Below, in pieces: positions 1 through 8,773 of a stretch of DNA of 64,000 nucleotides. The stretch is from Halobellus clavatus. Its GTDB lineage: Archaea > Halobacteriota > Halobacteria > Halobacteriales > Haloferacaceae. The stretch covers positions 248,001 to 312,000 of the forward strand of contig NZ_FNPB01000002.1 in the NCBI RefSeq assembly GCF_900107195.1. Reading direction: 5' to 3'. The position numbers and the translations under genes were made by a program. The notes beneath the pieces are model-generated. The model saw nothing but the letters and a program-made list of their open reading frames with translations. It made no database searches and was not told the DNA's origin. Every line of letters begins with the position of its first letter. Position 1 is the first letter of the stretch.

Positions 1-824
1 CGTTGTTCGTCGACAACACGTTCGCGACGCCGTACCTCTGCCGGCCGATCGAACACGGCGCGGACCTCGTCTGGGAGTCGACGACGAAGTGGATCCACGG
101 TTCGGGGACGACCGTCGGCGGCATCCTGGTCGACGGCGGGACGTTCCCCTGGCAACACGCCGACTACGACGAACTCTCCGGCGAGAACCCCGCGTTCGGG
201 ATCGACTTCGTCGAGCGGTACGGCGCGGCGGCCTTCGCCAACGCGGTCCGTCAGCGCGCGCTCCGGACGCTCGGCAATCAGCAGTCGCCGTTCGACGCCT
301 GGCAGACGCTCCAGGGGCTGGAGACGCTTCCGCTCCGAATGCAGCGGCACTGCGAGAACGCCCGCACGGTCGCCGAGTTCCTCCGCGATCACGAGGACGT
401 CGCGTGGGTCTCGTATCCCGGATTCGAATCGCATCCGACTCACGAGAACGCGACGCGGTATCTCGGTTCGGACGAGACCGGAGCGAGCCCCGGAGAGCGC
501 GATTCGCCGACGTACGGCGGGATGGTCACGTTCGGCCTCGACGCCGGTTTCGAGGCGGCCAAGCGGACCTGCGAGGAGACCGAACTCGCCTCCTTCCTCG
601 CGAACATCGGTGACGCGAAGACGCTCGTGATCCACCCCGCGTCGACGACACACGCCCAGTTGAGCGAGGCCGAACAGCGCGCCGCGGGCCTCAGTCCCGA
701 GATGCTCCGCCTCTCGGTGGGGATCGAGGACGCGGCCGACGTCGTCGCAGACCTCGACCGCGCGATCCGATCGGCGACCCAAAGCGTTTCGGGCGGGAGT
801 GCGAACTCGGGGGAGAACGAATGA
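1..824 (+). CDS. metY: O-acetylhomoserine sulfhydrylase (5' truncated by window edge)
   Basis: PLP enzyme of the Cys/Met metabolism family that should convert O-acetylhomoserine plus sulfide to homocysteine. The first codons seen align with about residue 185 of the paralogue at 2560, so some 184 N-terminal residues lie outside the window. The PLP lysine motif STTKWIHG is present, and so is the conserved C-terminal [15 protein letters not shown]. It carries an acidic insert ([16 protein letters not shown]) that the paralogue lacks. Its TGA overlaps the metX ATG by 4 nt, so the two are translationally coupled. Copy number and pairing with metX make the role firm; MetY against MetZ/MetB specificity is inferred. 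Confidence 0.9.
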   Translation, partial: LFVDNTFATPYLCRPIEHGADLVWESTTKWIHGSGTTVGGILVDGGTFPWQHADYDELSGENPAFGIDFVERYGAAAFANAVRQRALRTLGNQQSPFDAWQTLQGLETLPLRMQRHCENARTVAEFLRDHEDVAWVSYPGFESHPTHENATRYLGSDETGASPGERDSPTYGGMVTFGLDAGFEAAKRTCEETELASFLANIGDAKTLVIHPASTTHAQLSEAEQRAAGLSPEMLRLSVGIEDAADVVADLDRAIRSATQSVSGGSANSGENE

Positions 825-2026
825 AAACCGACAGCGGAACCGTCGAACTCGGACGGTTCGACTTCGCGTCCGGCGACGAGATCGAGGCCCTCGAGGTCGC
901 CTACGAGTCGTACGGCGAGTTCGACGGCGACAATGCCGTACTCGTCTGTCACGCGCTCACCGGGAGCCAGAACGTCGCGGGCTATGGGTCTGAGACCACC
1001 GGACAGGCCCGCGCGTGGTGGAACGACATCGTCGGTCCCGGGAAGGCGATCGACACCAACGACTACTACGTCGTCTGCGCGAACGTCCCGGGGTCGTGCT
1101 ACGGCACGACGGGGCCGGCCTCCGAGGATCCGACGGGCGAGGTGTACGGCACCGACTTCCCGCCCGTGACCGTCGCCGACTGGACGCGTGCGCAGCGCCT
1201 GCTTCTCGACGAACTCGGCGTCGGACGGCTGCACGCGGTCGTCGGCGGGAGCGTCGGCGGCATGAACGTCCTCGACTGGGCGAAGCGTTACCCCGACGAC
1301 GCCCGCTACGTCGTCTCCGTGGCGGCCGCCGCGCGACTGGACGCGCAGTGTCTCGCGCTCGACGCCATCGCCCGGCGCGCGATCACGACCGATCCGGACT
1401 GGAGCGGCGGCGAGTACTACGACACGGCGGCGACGCCGACGGACGGCCTCGCGCTCGCGAGACAGATCGGCCACGTGATGTACCTCTCGAAGTCCTCGAT
1501 GGAGGGCAAATTCGGCCGACGCGCCGCCGGCCGCGACGCCCGCCGGGACTCCTTCCCGTCGGATCCAGCGGCCGCGTACTTCCCGTACCGCGACGTGGAG
1601 TCGTACCTCGATTACCAAGCCGAGAAGTTCGTCGATCGCTTCGATCCCAACTCGTATCTGTATCTCACCCGCGCGATGGACGATTACGACCTCGCGGAGG
1701 GCTACGAGGACGACGCCCGCGCGCTCGCCGCCTTCGAGGGCGAGGCGCTGTTGCTCTCGTTCACCGGCGACTGGCACTTCACGACCGAGCAGTCCGAAGC
1801 CGTCGCCGACGCGTTCCGCGAGAACGACACGCCGGTCGCACACCACGTCATCGAGTCGGATCACGGCCACGACGCCTTCCTCGTCGAACCGGAGAAGGTC
1901 GGCCCGCCGCTTCGAGACTTCCTCGACGCCGGCATCGAGGGGCGCGCCGTCCACGACACCGACGCCGGCGATACGGAGACCGGCGGCGACTTCGCGCCCG
2001 TCCACGCCTCGCTGTTCAGCCAGTGA
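821..2026 (+). CDS. metX: Homoserine O-acetyltransferase
   Basis: Alpha/beta-hydrolase fold acyltransferase (401 aa) that activates homoserine with acetyl-CoA for the sulfhydrylase encoded on both sides. The nucleophile elbow GGSVGGM places the catalytic serine at residue 144. An Asp in SFTGDWHF and the His in SDHGHDAF complete the triad. The N-terminal substrate loop NALTGS-type motif reads [11 protein letters not shown]. The start overlaps the upstream stop by 4 nt (ATGA). Length and motifs are typical of haloarchaeal MetX. Acetyl rather than succinyl specificity is inferred from the family and the metY neighbours. Confidence 0.93.
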   Translation: MKTDSGTVELGRFDFASGDEIEALEVAYESYGEFDGDNAVLVCHALTGSQNVAGYGSETTGQARAWWNDIVGPGKAIDTNDYYVVCANVPGSCYGTTGPASEDPTGEVYGTDFPPVTVADWTRAQRLLLDELGVGRLHAVVGGSVGGMNVLDWAKRYPDDARYVVSVAAAARLDAQCLALDAIARRAITTDPDWSGGEYYDTAATPTDGLALARQIGHVMYLSKSSMEGKFGRRAAGRDARRDSFPSDPAAAYFPYRDVESYLDYQAEKFVDRFDPNSYLYLTRAMDDYDLAEGYEDDARALAAFEGEALLLSFTGDWHFTTEQSEAVADAFRENDTPVAHHVIESDHGHDAFLVEPEKVGPPLRDFLDAGIEGRAVHDTDAGDTETGGDFAPVHASLFSQ

Positions 2027-2072
2027 GCGCCGAACCCGAACGCACTTTTCGATCCGCGCCGACTCCGTAGCT

Positions 2073-2432
2073 ATGACTCCTCCCGCATTCGTCGCGCGGC
2101 TCGTCGGCCTCCTCGTCGCCGTCGCCGGCGGTGTCCTCGCGTGGGCCGGCCTGCTCGCGCCGACCACCGGCGCGCCCGGTGTCGAACTGCTCGCCCGTGG
2201 CGGCCCCGGCCCTGTCGTCGGGATCGTCGGCGTCGCACTCCTCCTCGCGGGCGTCGCCGTGCTCGTTGACCGGGGCCGTTCGATCGCCGTCTCGATCGGC
2301 GGCATCGCACTCGTCGCCGCGGTCGTGCTGGTCGCCGTCGGCAGCCACCCACCCGCGAGTGCGCTCGGGATCGGGGCCGTGGCGGTGGCTGTCCTCCTCG
2401 CGGGCGCATCGATCGGCGGGCGGCCTGCCTGA
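2073..2432 (+). CDS. Small integral membrane protein, unknown function
   Basis: A 119-aa protein made almost entirely of hydrophobic Ala/Val/Leu/Gly segments. About four transmembrane helices can be drawn, separated by short loops with Arg/Asp. No catalytic or cofactor motif is visible. It starts 46 nt after metX and ends about 127 nt before the second metY, on the same strand. It could be cotranscribed with the methionine genes, but nothing in it suggests a sulfur role. Coding status rests on uninterrupted length, hydrophobic pattern and GC-rich third positions. Confidence 0.7.
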   Translation: MTPPAFVARLVGLLVAVAGGVLAWAGLLAPTTGAPGVELLARGGPGPVVGIVGVALLLAGVAVLVDRGRSIAVSIGGIALVAAVVLVAVGSHPPASALGIGAVAVAVLLAGASIGGRPA

Positions 2433-2559
2433 GCAGTGGCGATTCGGTCGACAGTCGACCCGAGCAGTGCGCGGTGCTGATCGGCGGACTGTGTCGCAGA
2501 TAGCGGCGGAAATTGCACACGTCACGTCGGTTAGGACATCCCTCCGAGAAGACCGCGGT

Positions 2560-3864
2560 ATGGCAGACGACGACAGCGAGAAGCCACTCGGGTTCGGGTC
2601 GCGGAGCCTCCACGCGGGACAGGAGCCCGATCCGGCCACCGGCGCGCGGGCACAGCCGATCTATCAGACCACCTCGTACGTCTTCGACGACGCCGAAGAC
2701 GCCGCGGGGCAGTTCGCGCTGGAGAAAGAGGGGTTCATCTACAGCCGGCTGATGAACCCCACGGTCGCGACGCTACAGGAGCGCCTGGCCTCGCTCGAAG
2801 GCGGGATCGGCGCTGCGGCGACGTCATCCGGGATGGCCGCGCTTGACCTCGCGACGTTCCTCCTCGCGTCCGCCGGCGACAACATCGTCACGGCGTCGTC
2901 GCTGTACGGCGGCACCTACACCTACTTCACTCACACCGTCGAGCGTCGCGGAATCACGACGAAGTTCGTCGACACGCTCGATTATGCGGCCTACGAGGAG
3001 GCCATCGACGAGGACACCGCCTACGTCCACCTGGAGACGATCGGGAACCCGGCGCTCGTGACGCCCGACATCGAGCGGGTCGCCGAGATTGCCCACGACC
3101 ACGACGTCCCGCTGTTCGTCGACAACACGTTCGCGACGCCGTACCTCTGCCGGCCGATCGAACACGGCGCGGACCTCGTGTGGGACTCGACCACGAAGTG
3201 GATCCACGGCGCGGGGACGACGATCGGCGGGATCCTCGTCGACGGCGGGTCGTTCCCGTGGGCCGACAACGCCGAGAAGTACCCCGAGATCGGGGCCGCC
3301 AACCCGGCCTATCACGGCGTCAACTTCGCCGAGCGCTTCGGCGATGCGGCGTTCACCTACGCCGCCATCGCGCGCGGCCTGCGGGATCTCGGCAACGCTC
3401 AGTCGCCGTTCGACGCGTGGAACACGCTCGAAAAACTCGAATCGCTGCCGATGCGGATGGATCGTCACTGCGAGAACGCGATGGCCGTCGCGGAGTTCCT
3501 CGCGGACCACGAAGCGGTCTCCTGGGTCAACTACCCCGGCCTGGAGAGCCACGAGACCCACGAGCAGGCCGCCGAGTATCTGGACGGAGGCTACGGCGGG
3601 ATGATCACCTTCGGGCTCGAGGCCGGCTACGAGGCCGCCCGCGACACCGTCAACAACGTCGAACTCGCCTCGCTGCTCGCGAACGTCGGCGACGCGAAGA
3701 CGCTCGTGATCCACCCGGCGTCGACGACGCACCAGCAGTTGACCGAGGACGAACAGGCCGCCGCGGGCGTCACCCCCGATATGGTCCGCCTCTCAGTCGG
3801 CATCGAAGACGTCGACGACATCATCGCGGACCTCGAACAGGCAATCGCGGCCGCGACGCACTGA
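2560..3864 (+). CDS. metY: O-acetylhomoserine sulfhydrylase, second copy
   Basis: Full-length (434 aa) PLP-dependent sulfhydrylase, paralogous to the truncated gene at the left edge. The ATG at 2560 (MADDDSEKPLGFGSRSLHAG) is chosen because the conserved family start G-F-x-S-x-x-L-H-A-G lies about 10 residues later; upstream in-frame codons have no family similarity. PLP lysine is residue 213 in [17 protein letters not shown] and SGMAAL are family motifs. It has its own upstream gap, so it may be transcribed separately from metY-metX. A 67-bp stretch is identical at nucleotide level to the first copy. Confidence 0.93.
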   Translation: MADDDSEKPLGFGSRSLHAGQEPDPATGARAQPIYQTTSYVFDDAEDAAGQFALEKEGFIYSRLMNPTVATLQERLASLEGGIGAAATSSGMAALDLATFLLASAGDNIVTASSLYGGTYTYFTHTVERRGITTKFVDTLDYAAYEEAIDEDTAYVHLETIGNPALVTPDIERVAEIAHDHDVPLFVDNTFATPYLCRPIEHGADLVWDSTTKWIHGAGTTIGGILVDGGSFPWADNAEKYPEIGAANPAYHGVNFAERFGDAAFTYAAIARGLRDLGNAQSPFDAWNTLEKLESLPMRMDRHCENAMAVAEFLADHEAVSWVNYPGLESHETHEQAAEYLDGGYGGMITFGLEAGYEAARDTVNNVELASLLANVGDAKTLVIHPASTTHQQLTEDEQAAAGVTPDMVRLSVGIEDVDDIIADLEQAIAAATH

Positions 3865-3902
3865 GCCGCCGCCGGCGCTCTGAGCGCCGCCCTCGATGGT
3901 GA

Positions 3903-3911
3903 CGTTTTTTT
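3903..3911 (+). terminator. T-run, likely transcription terminator
   Basis: A run of seven T residues follows the second metY by about 40 nt and precedes the permease start at 3934. Archaeal RNA polymerase terminates on U-runs without needing a hairpin, so this is a plausible stop for the methionine genes. It lies close enough to the next gene that it could instead belong to that promoter. Confidence 0.45.
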
Positions 3912-3933
3912 CTTCGTCCGCTGAACGAAGCGT

Positions 3934-5091
3934 GTGATCGAACCGCTTCTGCTCGTCGGGCTCTTCGTCGCGGTGTTCGTCGGTTTCAACATCGGCGGCT
4001 CCTCGACCGGCGTCGCGTTCGGCCCCGCGGTCGGGAGCGGCCTCGTCTCGAAACTGGGTGCCGCCGCGTTGATGACCGGATTCGCCCTCTTCGGCGCGTG
4101 GACGGCCGGCCGCGAGGTGATCGAGACGATGGGGGGCCAGATCGTCCCCCAGAGCCAGTTCACTCTGGCCGCGAGCGTGGCCGTCCTCTTCTTCGTCGGA
4201 CTCGCACTCCTGATCTCGAACACCTTCGGCGTCCCCGCATCGACGTCGATGACGGCCGTCGGCGCGATCGCGGGGCTGGGCATCGCCTCCGGGACCCTGA
4301 ACGAAGCCGTGATGCTCGAGATCGTCTCGTGGTGGATCGTCGCGCCCGTGATCGCCTTCTGGATCTGCGCCGTGATCGGCCGGTACGTCTACCCCTACCT
4401 CGACGCCACACTGAAACTCGACCGCTCGCCGGGGCCGATCCTGACGGTCCATCGAGCGGACGCCGTACCGCGTCCGCGACTCGGCCCGAACACGACGCCG
4501 CGGGAACTCGGCAGCGTCGTCTTGGTCGTGCTCATCGCCTGTTATATGGCCTACTCAGCGGGGGCGTCGAACGCGGCCAACGCGGTCGCCCCGCTCGTCG
4601 GCAACGGCGCGGTGTCGATAGACAACGGGATCTTTCTGGCGGTCGGCGCGATCGGCCTGGGGGCGTTCACCATCGCGCGCCGGACGCTCGACACCGTCGG
4701 GAACGACCTCACCGAACTCCCGATCCTGGCGGCGCTCGTCGTCGAGACGGTGTCGGCGTCGCTGATTACGATGCTGTCGTATCTCGGGATTCCGGCGAGC
4801 CTCGCGGTCTCGGCGACGATGTGCATCGTCGGACTCGGCTGGGGGCGAGCGACCCGGACGGTGACGTTCGGCGAGGCGCTCGGCGGCGACACCCCGGAGT
4901 TCTCCGTCGACGCGCTGACTACCGAGACGGCCGACGAGGTGCCCGCGATGGGCGAAGAGACCTCCGGCGACCTCGCCGGGACGGACCTGTTCGATCCGGG
5001 GACCACGGGCCGGGTGATCTTCTTCTGGATCCTCACCCCGAGTCTGTCCGCCGCGGCGTCGTACGTCCTGTTCGCCGCCGTTCCGCTGTGA
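3934..5091 (+). CDS. pit: PiT-family inorganic phosphate transporter
   Basis: Integral membrane permease (385 aa), expected to import phosphate with a cation. Two duplicated halves are visible: an N-terminal one with FNIGGSSTGVAFGPAVGSG and a C-terminal one with YSAGASNAANAVAPLVG, which are the family's signature repeats around the substrate site. About ten hydrophobic segments flank a polar loop near residues 320-355. GTG at 3934 is the start; no in-frame ATG lies nearby upstream. It stands alone. A PsiE-like gene at 33.7 kb is the only other possible phosphate-related gene in the window. Confidence 0.9.
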   Translation: MIEPLLLVGLFVAVFVGFNIGGSSTGVAFGPAVGSGLVSKLGAAALMTGFALFGAWTAGREVIETMGGQIVPQSQFTLAASVAVLFFVGLALLISNTFGVPASTSMTAVGAIAGLGIASGTLNEAVMLEIVSWWIVAPVIAFWICAVIGRYVYPYLDATLKLDRSPGPILTVHRADAVPRPRLGPNTTPRELGSVVLVVLIACYMAYSAGASNAANAVAPLVGNGAVSIDNGIFLAVGAIGLGAFTIARRTLDTVGNDLTELPILAALVVETVSASLITMLSYLGIPASLAVSATMCIVGLGWGRATRTVTFGEALGGDTPEFSVDALTTETADEVPAMGEETSGDLAGTDLFDPGTTGRVIFFWILTPSLSAAASYVLFAAVPL

Positions 5092-5230
5092 CGGTCGCGG
5101 CCCCGTTCGTCACGGCCGACACCCGTCGAAAATGGCCGTCGTTGACCCTCTAACTGTTGCACGTGGTCGATGCGGGGCTGAAAACTGAACAGCAAAGTCT
5201 AATTGGGTGGCATACAAACCATCGGCTGAG

Positions 5231-5620
5231 ATGCCTACCGTAGAATACCTCAACTACGAAGTGCTGGACGACCAGGGCTGGGATATGGACGACGACGATC
5301 TCTTCGAGAAAGCCGCCGACGCCGGCCTCGACGACGAAGACTACGGCTCGCTTGAAGTCAACCAGGGCGAGTACATCCTCGAAGCCGCCGAGGCGCAGGG
5401 CTACGACTGGCCCTTCTCGTGCCGCGCGGGTGCCTGTGCGAACTGTGCGTCGATCCTCAAGGAGGGCGAGATCGATATGGATATGCAGCAGATCCTCTCC
5501 GACGAGGAGGTCTCCGACAAGAACGTTCGTCTGACCTGCATCGGTTCGCCGGCTGCGGAAGAAGTCAGGATCGTCTACAACGCGAAGCACCTCGACTACC
5601 TCCAGAACCGCGTCATCTGA
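5231..5620 (+). CDS. fdx: Haloarchaeal [2Fe-2S] ferredoxin
   Basis: Plant-type 2Fe-2S ferredoxin (129 aa), the main electron carrier of haloarchaeal 2-oxoacid oxidoreductases. Cluster ligands are Cys64, Cys69, Cys72 ([10 protein letters not shown]) and Cys103 (LTCIGSP). The very acidic N-terminal insert (about residues 10-40, many Asp/Glu) is the hallmark of the halophilic version. The start at [10 protein letters not shown] matches the known N-terminus of these proteins; the longer reading from 5207 adds unsupported residues. Monocistronic by spacing. Confidence 0.96.
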   Translation: MPTVEYLNYEVLDDQGWDMDDDDLFEKAADAGLDDEDYGSLEVNQGEYILEAAEAQGYDWPFSCRAGACANCASILKEGEIDMDMQQILSDEEVSDKNVRLTCIGSPAAEEVRIVYNAKHLDYLQNRVI

Positions 5621-5757
5621 GGTCGTCACGAGGCGACCGAGTTGCACGGCGGACCGACCGATCTCTCATTTCTTGCGCGGACCGGCTCGACAGTCCGAAC
5701 GTTCCGCGAACTGCATCGAACCAAAGGCCTAAGCCCATCGGCACTGAATAGATAGCT

Positions 5758-6123
5758 ATGAGTACGGACGCTGCAGGCGGCGACGACGACCTGAAAGAGC
5801 GTGTCACGAACTTCCTGCGCCGGAACTTCCCACAGATCCAGATGCACGGTGGGTCGGCCGCGATTCAGCACCTCGACCGTGAGAGCGGCGAGGTGTCGAT
5901 CCAACTCGGCGGCGCGTGTTCGGGCTGTGGCATCTCCCCGATGACGATCCAGGCGATCAAGAGCCGGATGGTCAAAGAGATCCCCGAGATCGAAACCGTC
6001 CACGCCGACACCGGTATGGGTGGTGGCGGCGGTGGCCACGAGGACGGAATGTCGCCTTCGTTCCCCGGCGAGACGTCGGACGACGAGAGCAGTAGCGACG
6101 AAGGTCCGCAGGCCCCGTTCTAA
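5758..6123 (+). CDS. NifU C-terminal-domain Fe-S scaffold protein
   Basis: A 121-aa protein of the NifU-like/Nfu family that binds and transfers Fe-S clusters. The NFLRRNFPQIQMHGGSA segment and the CSGC cluster motif in GGACSGCGISPMTIQ (about residues 50-65) are diagnostic. A glycine run and an acidic Ser-rich tail end the protein. Its position directly after the ferredoxin gene suggests a role in maturing that or other Fe-S proteins, but a 137-bp gap argues for its own promoter. Confidence 0.9.
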   Translation: MSTDAAGGDDDLKERVTNFLRRNFPQIQMHGGSAAIQHLDRESGEVSIQLGGACSGCGISPMTIQAIKSRMVKEIPEIETVHADTGMGGGGGGHEDGMSPSFPGETSDDESSSDEGPQAPF

Positions 6124-6189
6124 TCCGGGCCTTCGACTTCCCGACCCGGGACCGGTGATTCTTTGATGTCCAGGCCGCGAGGGGTGGAT

Positions 6190-7737
6190 ATGTCCACCGA
6201 ATCGCCCGAGAACGTCCTCTTCGTGGTGATGGATACGGTCCGGAAGGACCGCCTCACCCCCTACGGGTACGACCGCCCGACGACCCCGAATCTCGACGCG
6301 TTCGCCGACGAGGCGACCGTCTTCGAGCACGCGGTCGCGCCCGCACCGTGGACGCTGCCGGTACACGCCTCGCTGTTCACGGGGATGTACCCCTCTCAGC
6401 ACGGCGCAGACCAGGAGAACCCGTATCTGGAGGGCGCGACGACGCTCGCGCAGACGCTGTCGAACGCGGGCTACGACACCGCGTGTTACTCCTCGAACGC
6501 GTGGATTACGCCGTACACCCACCTCACCGACGGCTTCGACGAGCAGGACAACTTCTTCGAGGTGATGCCCGGCGACTTCCTCTCGGGGCCGCTCGCGCGC
6601 GCCTGGAAGACGATGAACGACAACGAGGCGCTCCGGGCGATCGCGGACAAACTCGTGAGCCTCGGCAACACGGCACACGAGTACTTCGCCGGCGGGGAGG
6701 GCGCAGACTCGAAGACGCCCGCGGTGATCGATCGGACGCAGGCGTTCATCGCCGACAGCGACCGCTCGTTCGCGTTCATCAACCTGATGGACGCCCACCT
6801 GCCGTATCATCCGCCCGAGGAGTTCGCTGCCGAGTTCGCCCCCGGCGTCGACTCCACGACGGTCTGTCAAAACTCCAAGGAGTACAACGCGGGCGCTCGG
6901 GACATCGACGAGTCGGAGTGGGCGGACATCCGGAACCTCTACGACGCCGAGATCGCACACATCGACGCCCAACTCGGGCGGTTGTTCGACTGGCTGAAAG
7001 CCGAGGGGCAGTGGGACGACACGATGGTCGTCGTCTGCGCCGACCACGGCGAACTCCACGGCGAACACGACCTCTACGGGCACGAGTTCTGCCTGTACGA
7101 TCCGCTGGTGAACGTCCCGCTGCTGGTCAAACACCCCGCTCTCGACGCGGATCGGCGAGACGACCAGGTCGAACTCGTGGACCTGTATCACACGGTGCTC
7201 GACGCCCTCGACGTCGACGGCGGGACGCCCGCGGCAGGGGGCGACGCGGCCGTCGCGCTCGATCGGACGCGGTCGCTGCTCTCGGACGCCTACCGGGAGT
7301 TCGAGGGCGTGCCCGACGCCGATCGCGATCCTGGCCAGCGCGGCGACGGCGCGTATGCGTTCGTCGAGTACTCCCGCCCGGTCGTCGAACTCAAGCAGTT
7401 GGAGGAGAAGGCGGCAAGTGCCGGGATCTCGATCCCGGAGGAGTCACGGTTTTATTCGCGAATGCGAGCCGCGCGTCGGACCGATGCGAAGTACGTCCGG
7501 ATCGACCGGATCGACGACGAGGCCTACCGACTCGACGCCGATCCCGACGAAACCGACAACGTCGCGGGCGCGGGCGACCCCGAGATCGAGGCAGTGAGCG
7601 AGACGCTCGCGGACTTCGAGTCGGCGGTCGGCGGCGCGTGGACCGACGCGCTCGACGACGACGTCTCCGACGACACCGTCGAGGAGATGGACGAAGACGC
7701 ACAGGAACGCCTCCGCCAACTCGGATATCTGGAGTAA
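6190..7737 (+). CDS. Sulfatase-fold hydrolase/transferase (alkaline phosphatase superfamily)
   Basis: Cytoplasmic-looking protein (515 aa from the chosen ATG) with the sulfatase fold. Metal ligands are seen in FVVMDTVRKDR and VVVCADHGELHGEH. The usual nucleophile site (C/S-x-P-x-R) reads W-T-L-P-V-H, so no formylglycine-forming Cys or Ser exists and Thr is the likely nucleophile. Such enzymes in archaea often act on glycans, polyols or phosphoesters rather than aryl sulfates. ATG 6190 is preceded by a purine-rich GAGGGGTGG ribosome site; the longer reading from 6163 adds nine residues with no support. Substrate unknown. Confidence 0.87.
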   Translation: MSTESPENVLFVVMDTVRKDRLTPYGYDRPTTPNLDAFADEATVFEHAVAPAPWTLPVHASLFTGMYPSQHGADQENPYLEGATTLAQTLSNAGYDTACYSSNAWITPYTHLTDGFDEQDNFFEVMPGDFLSGPLARAWKTMNDNEALRAIADKLVSLGNTAHEYFAGGEGADSKTPAVIDRTQAFIADSDRSFAFINLMDAHLPYHPPEEFAAEFAPGVDSTTVCQNSKEYNAGARDIDESEWADIRNLYDAEIAHIDAQLGRLFDWLKAEGQWDDTMVVVCADHGELHGEHDLYGHEFCLYDPLVNVPLLVKHPALDADRRDDQVELVDLYHTVLDALDVDGGTPAAGGDAAVALDRTRSLLSDAYREFEGVPDADRDPGQRGDGAYAFVEYSRPVVELKQLEEKAASAGISIPEESRFYSRMRAARRTDAKYVRIDRIDDEAYRLDADPDETDNVAGAGDPEIEAVSETLADFESAVGGAWTDALDDDVSDDTVEEMDEDAQERLRQLGYLE

Positions 7738-7861
7738 CTGTCGCAGAGCGAGGCGGACGTCGCCTTCAGCACCACCAAATGAGAGAGCCTTGGCTGGGAC
7801 GTGTAGTTGTGTGAAAAGTCAAATCGTCGGTCACCGCTGACGCGACGAGTGTGCTTCGACG

Positions 7862-8068
7862 TTACTGCCGGACGACGTTCGCTGCGCGCGGGCCCTTCGG
7901 CGAGGACTCGATGTCGAACTCTACTTCAGTACCCTCGGTGAGATCCTCGCCGCCGACGTCTTCCATGTGGAAGAAGACGTCTTCGTCGTCGTCGAGGTCG
8001 CCGTCGTCAGTCGAGATGAAACCGTAACCGCCTGTGTCGTTGAAGAAGTCAACCTTACCGTGTGCCAT
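7862..8068 (-). CDS. cspA: CspA-type cold-shock domain protein
   Basis: Single cold-shock domain of 68 aa that binds single-stranded nucleic acid. RNP-1-like GYGFIST and RNP-2-like DVFFHMED are both present. An acidic Asp/Glu loop (DDGDLDDDED) between them is the usual haloarchaeal adaptation. Start is the ATG of MAHGKVDFFND at 8068; the 22-residue upstream extension in frame is unlike the family and overlaps the probable promoter. It converges with the sulfatase gene. Confidence 0.95.
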   Translation of the reverse strand: MAHGKVDFFNDTGGYGFISTDDGDLDDDEDVFFHMEDVGGEDLTEGTEVEFDIESSPKGPRAANVVRQ

Positions 8069-8773
8069 TGCATACAAGCGTACAGCGGGCTGAGGGATAA
8101 CCCTTCCGAGGGTCGCGGTACCACGACCCGGCACTGGGGTTCCTGGCCCTGCCGAATCGCTAGATTAGCCGACAACGGGAGGCTGATGCCCGAGAACGGA
8201 CTTTCGTGCGCTGCGTGGTAGCAACTGATTCGACTAACGTCGCCAGTAGGCGACGATGTCCCGATTGCGTGGCTGGATTACGCTTCGAGAGAGGAAGCGG
8301 ACCCACCGCAGCGAGTACTGGCGCCGCGCGCAGTATTGCCCGGAGAGTTGTCGGCTTTGTCGGCATCGGGAGCGAAATCCGGGCCAGTGCGATCACTGAA
8401 CTCTCGAAAAGCGTCTGGCTGGTGGTGGTCCTGACCGCGCACAGCGTAAACCGGTGAGACCGTGTGTGTCGGCGTGGTGAAATACCACGACTATCGCGAC
8501 CTACTCCTCGTCCGATTGCTCGTCGGCGGGCGATTGCCTCTGATCGAGCAGCGTCTTCGAGACGCGGGCTGATTCTGGTCCCGCGACTACTTCTGATCGA
8601 CCCCTGTCGCGGTCGACTACTTCGTTGCTGTATGGTCGACTGGGAGTCGCTGCCCTCGTCCCGTCGGATGGTTCTTCTGTCGTATATAACTAAGAAGAAT
8701 ATATAGTGGCAATATTATGTGCTATAGTTAATATAACCCCGATCGAGGCCATCGGTACGCCTGTGAACGCCAG
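8069..8773. other. 705-bp gap without a convincing gene
   Basis: No reading frame here has recognisable family motifs. The left end holds the cspA promoter on the minus strand (GGGTTATCCC about 30 bp before its start). The middle has short imperfect direct repeats around GACTACTTC (about 8590 and 8618), which might be remnants of decayed sequence. The right end, about 8690-8740, is strongly A/T-rich against a GC-rich background and contains TTAATATAAC at 8728-8737, the probable TATA region of the next gene. Confidence 0.5.

Noticed and set aside
440-2518. Very long minus-strand ORF opposite metY/metX
   Set aside because: It is Arg/Ala/Val-rich, has no family motifs, and lies antisense to two clear enzymes; GC-rich genomes produce such shadow frames.
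8206-8706. Two plus-strand ORFs in the 700-bp gap
   Set aside because: Compositions are Arg/Ser/Ala-rich with no family pattern and no convincing promoter.
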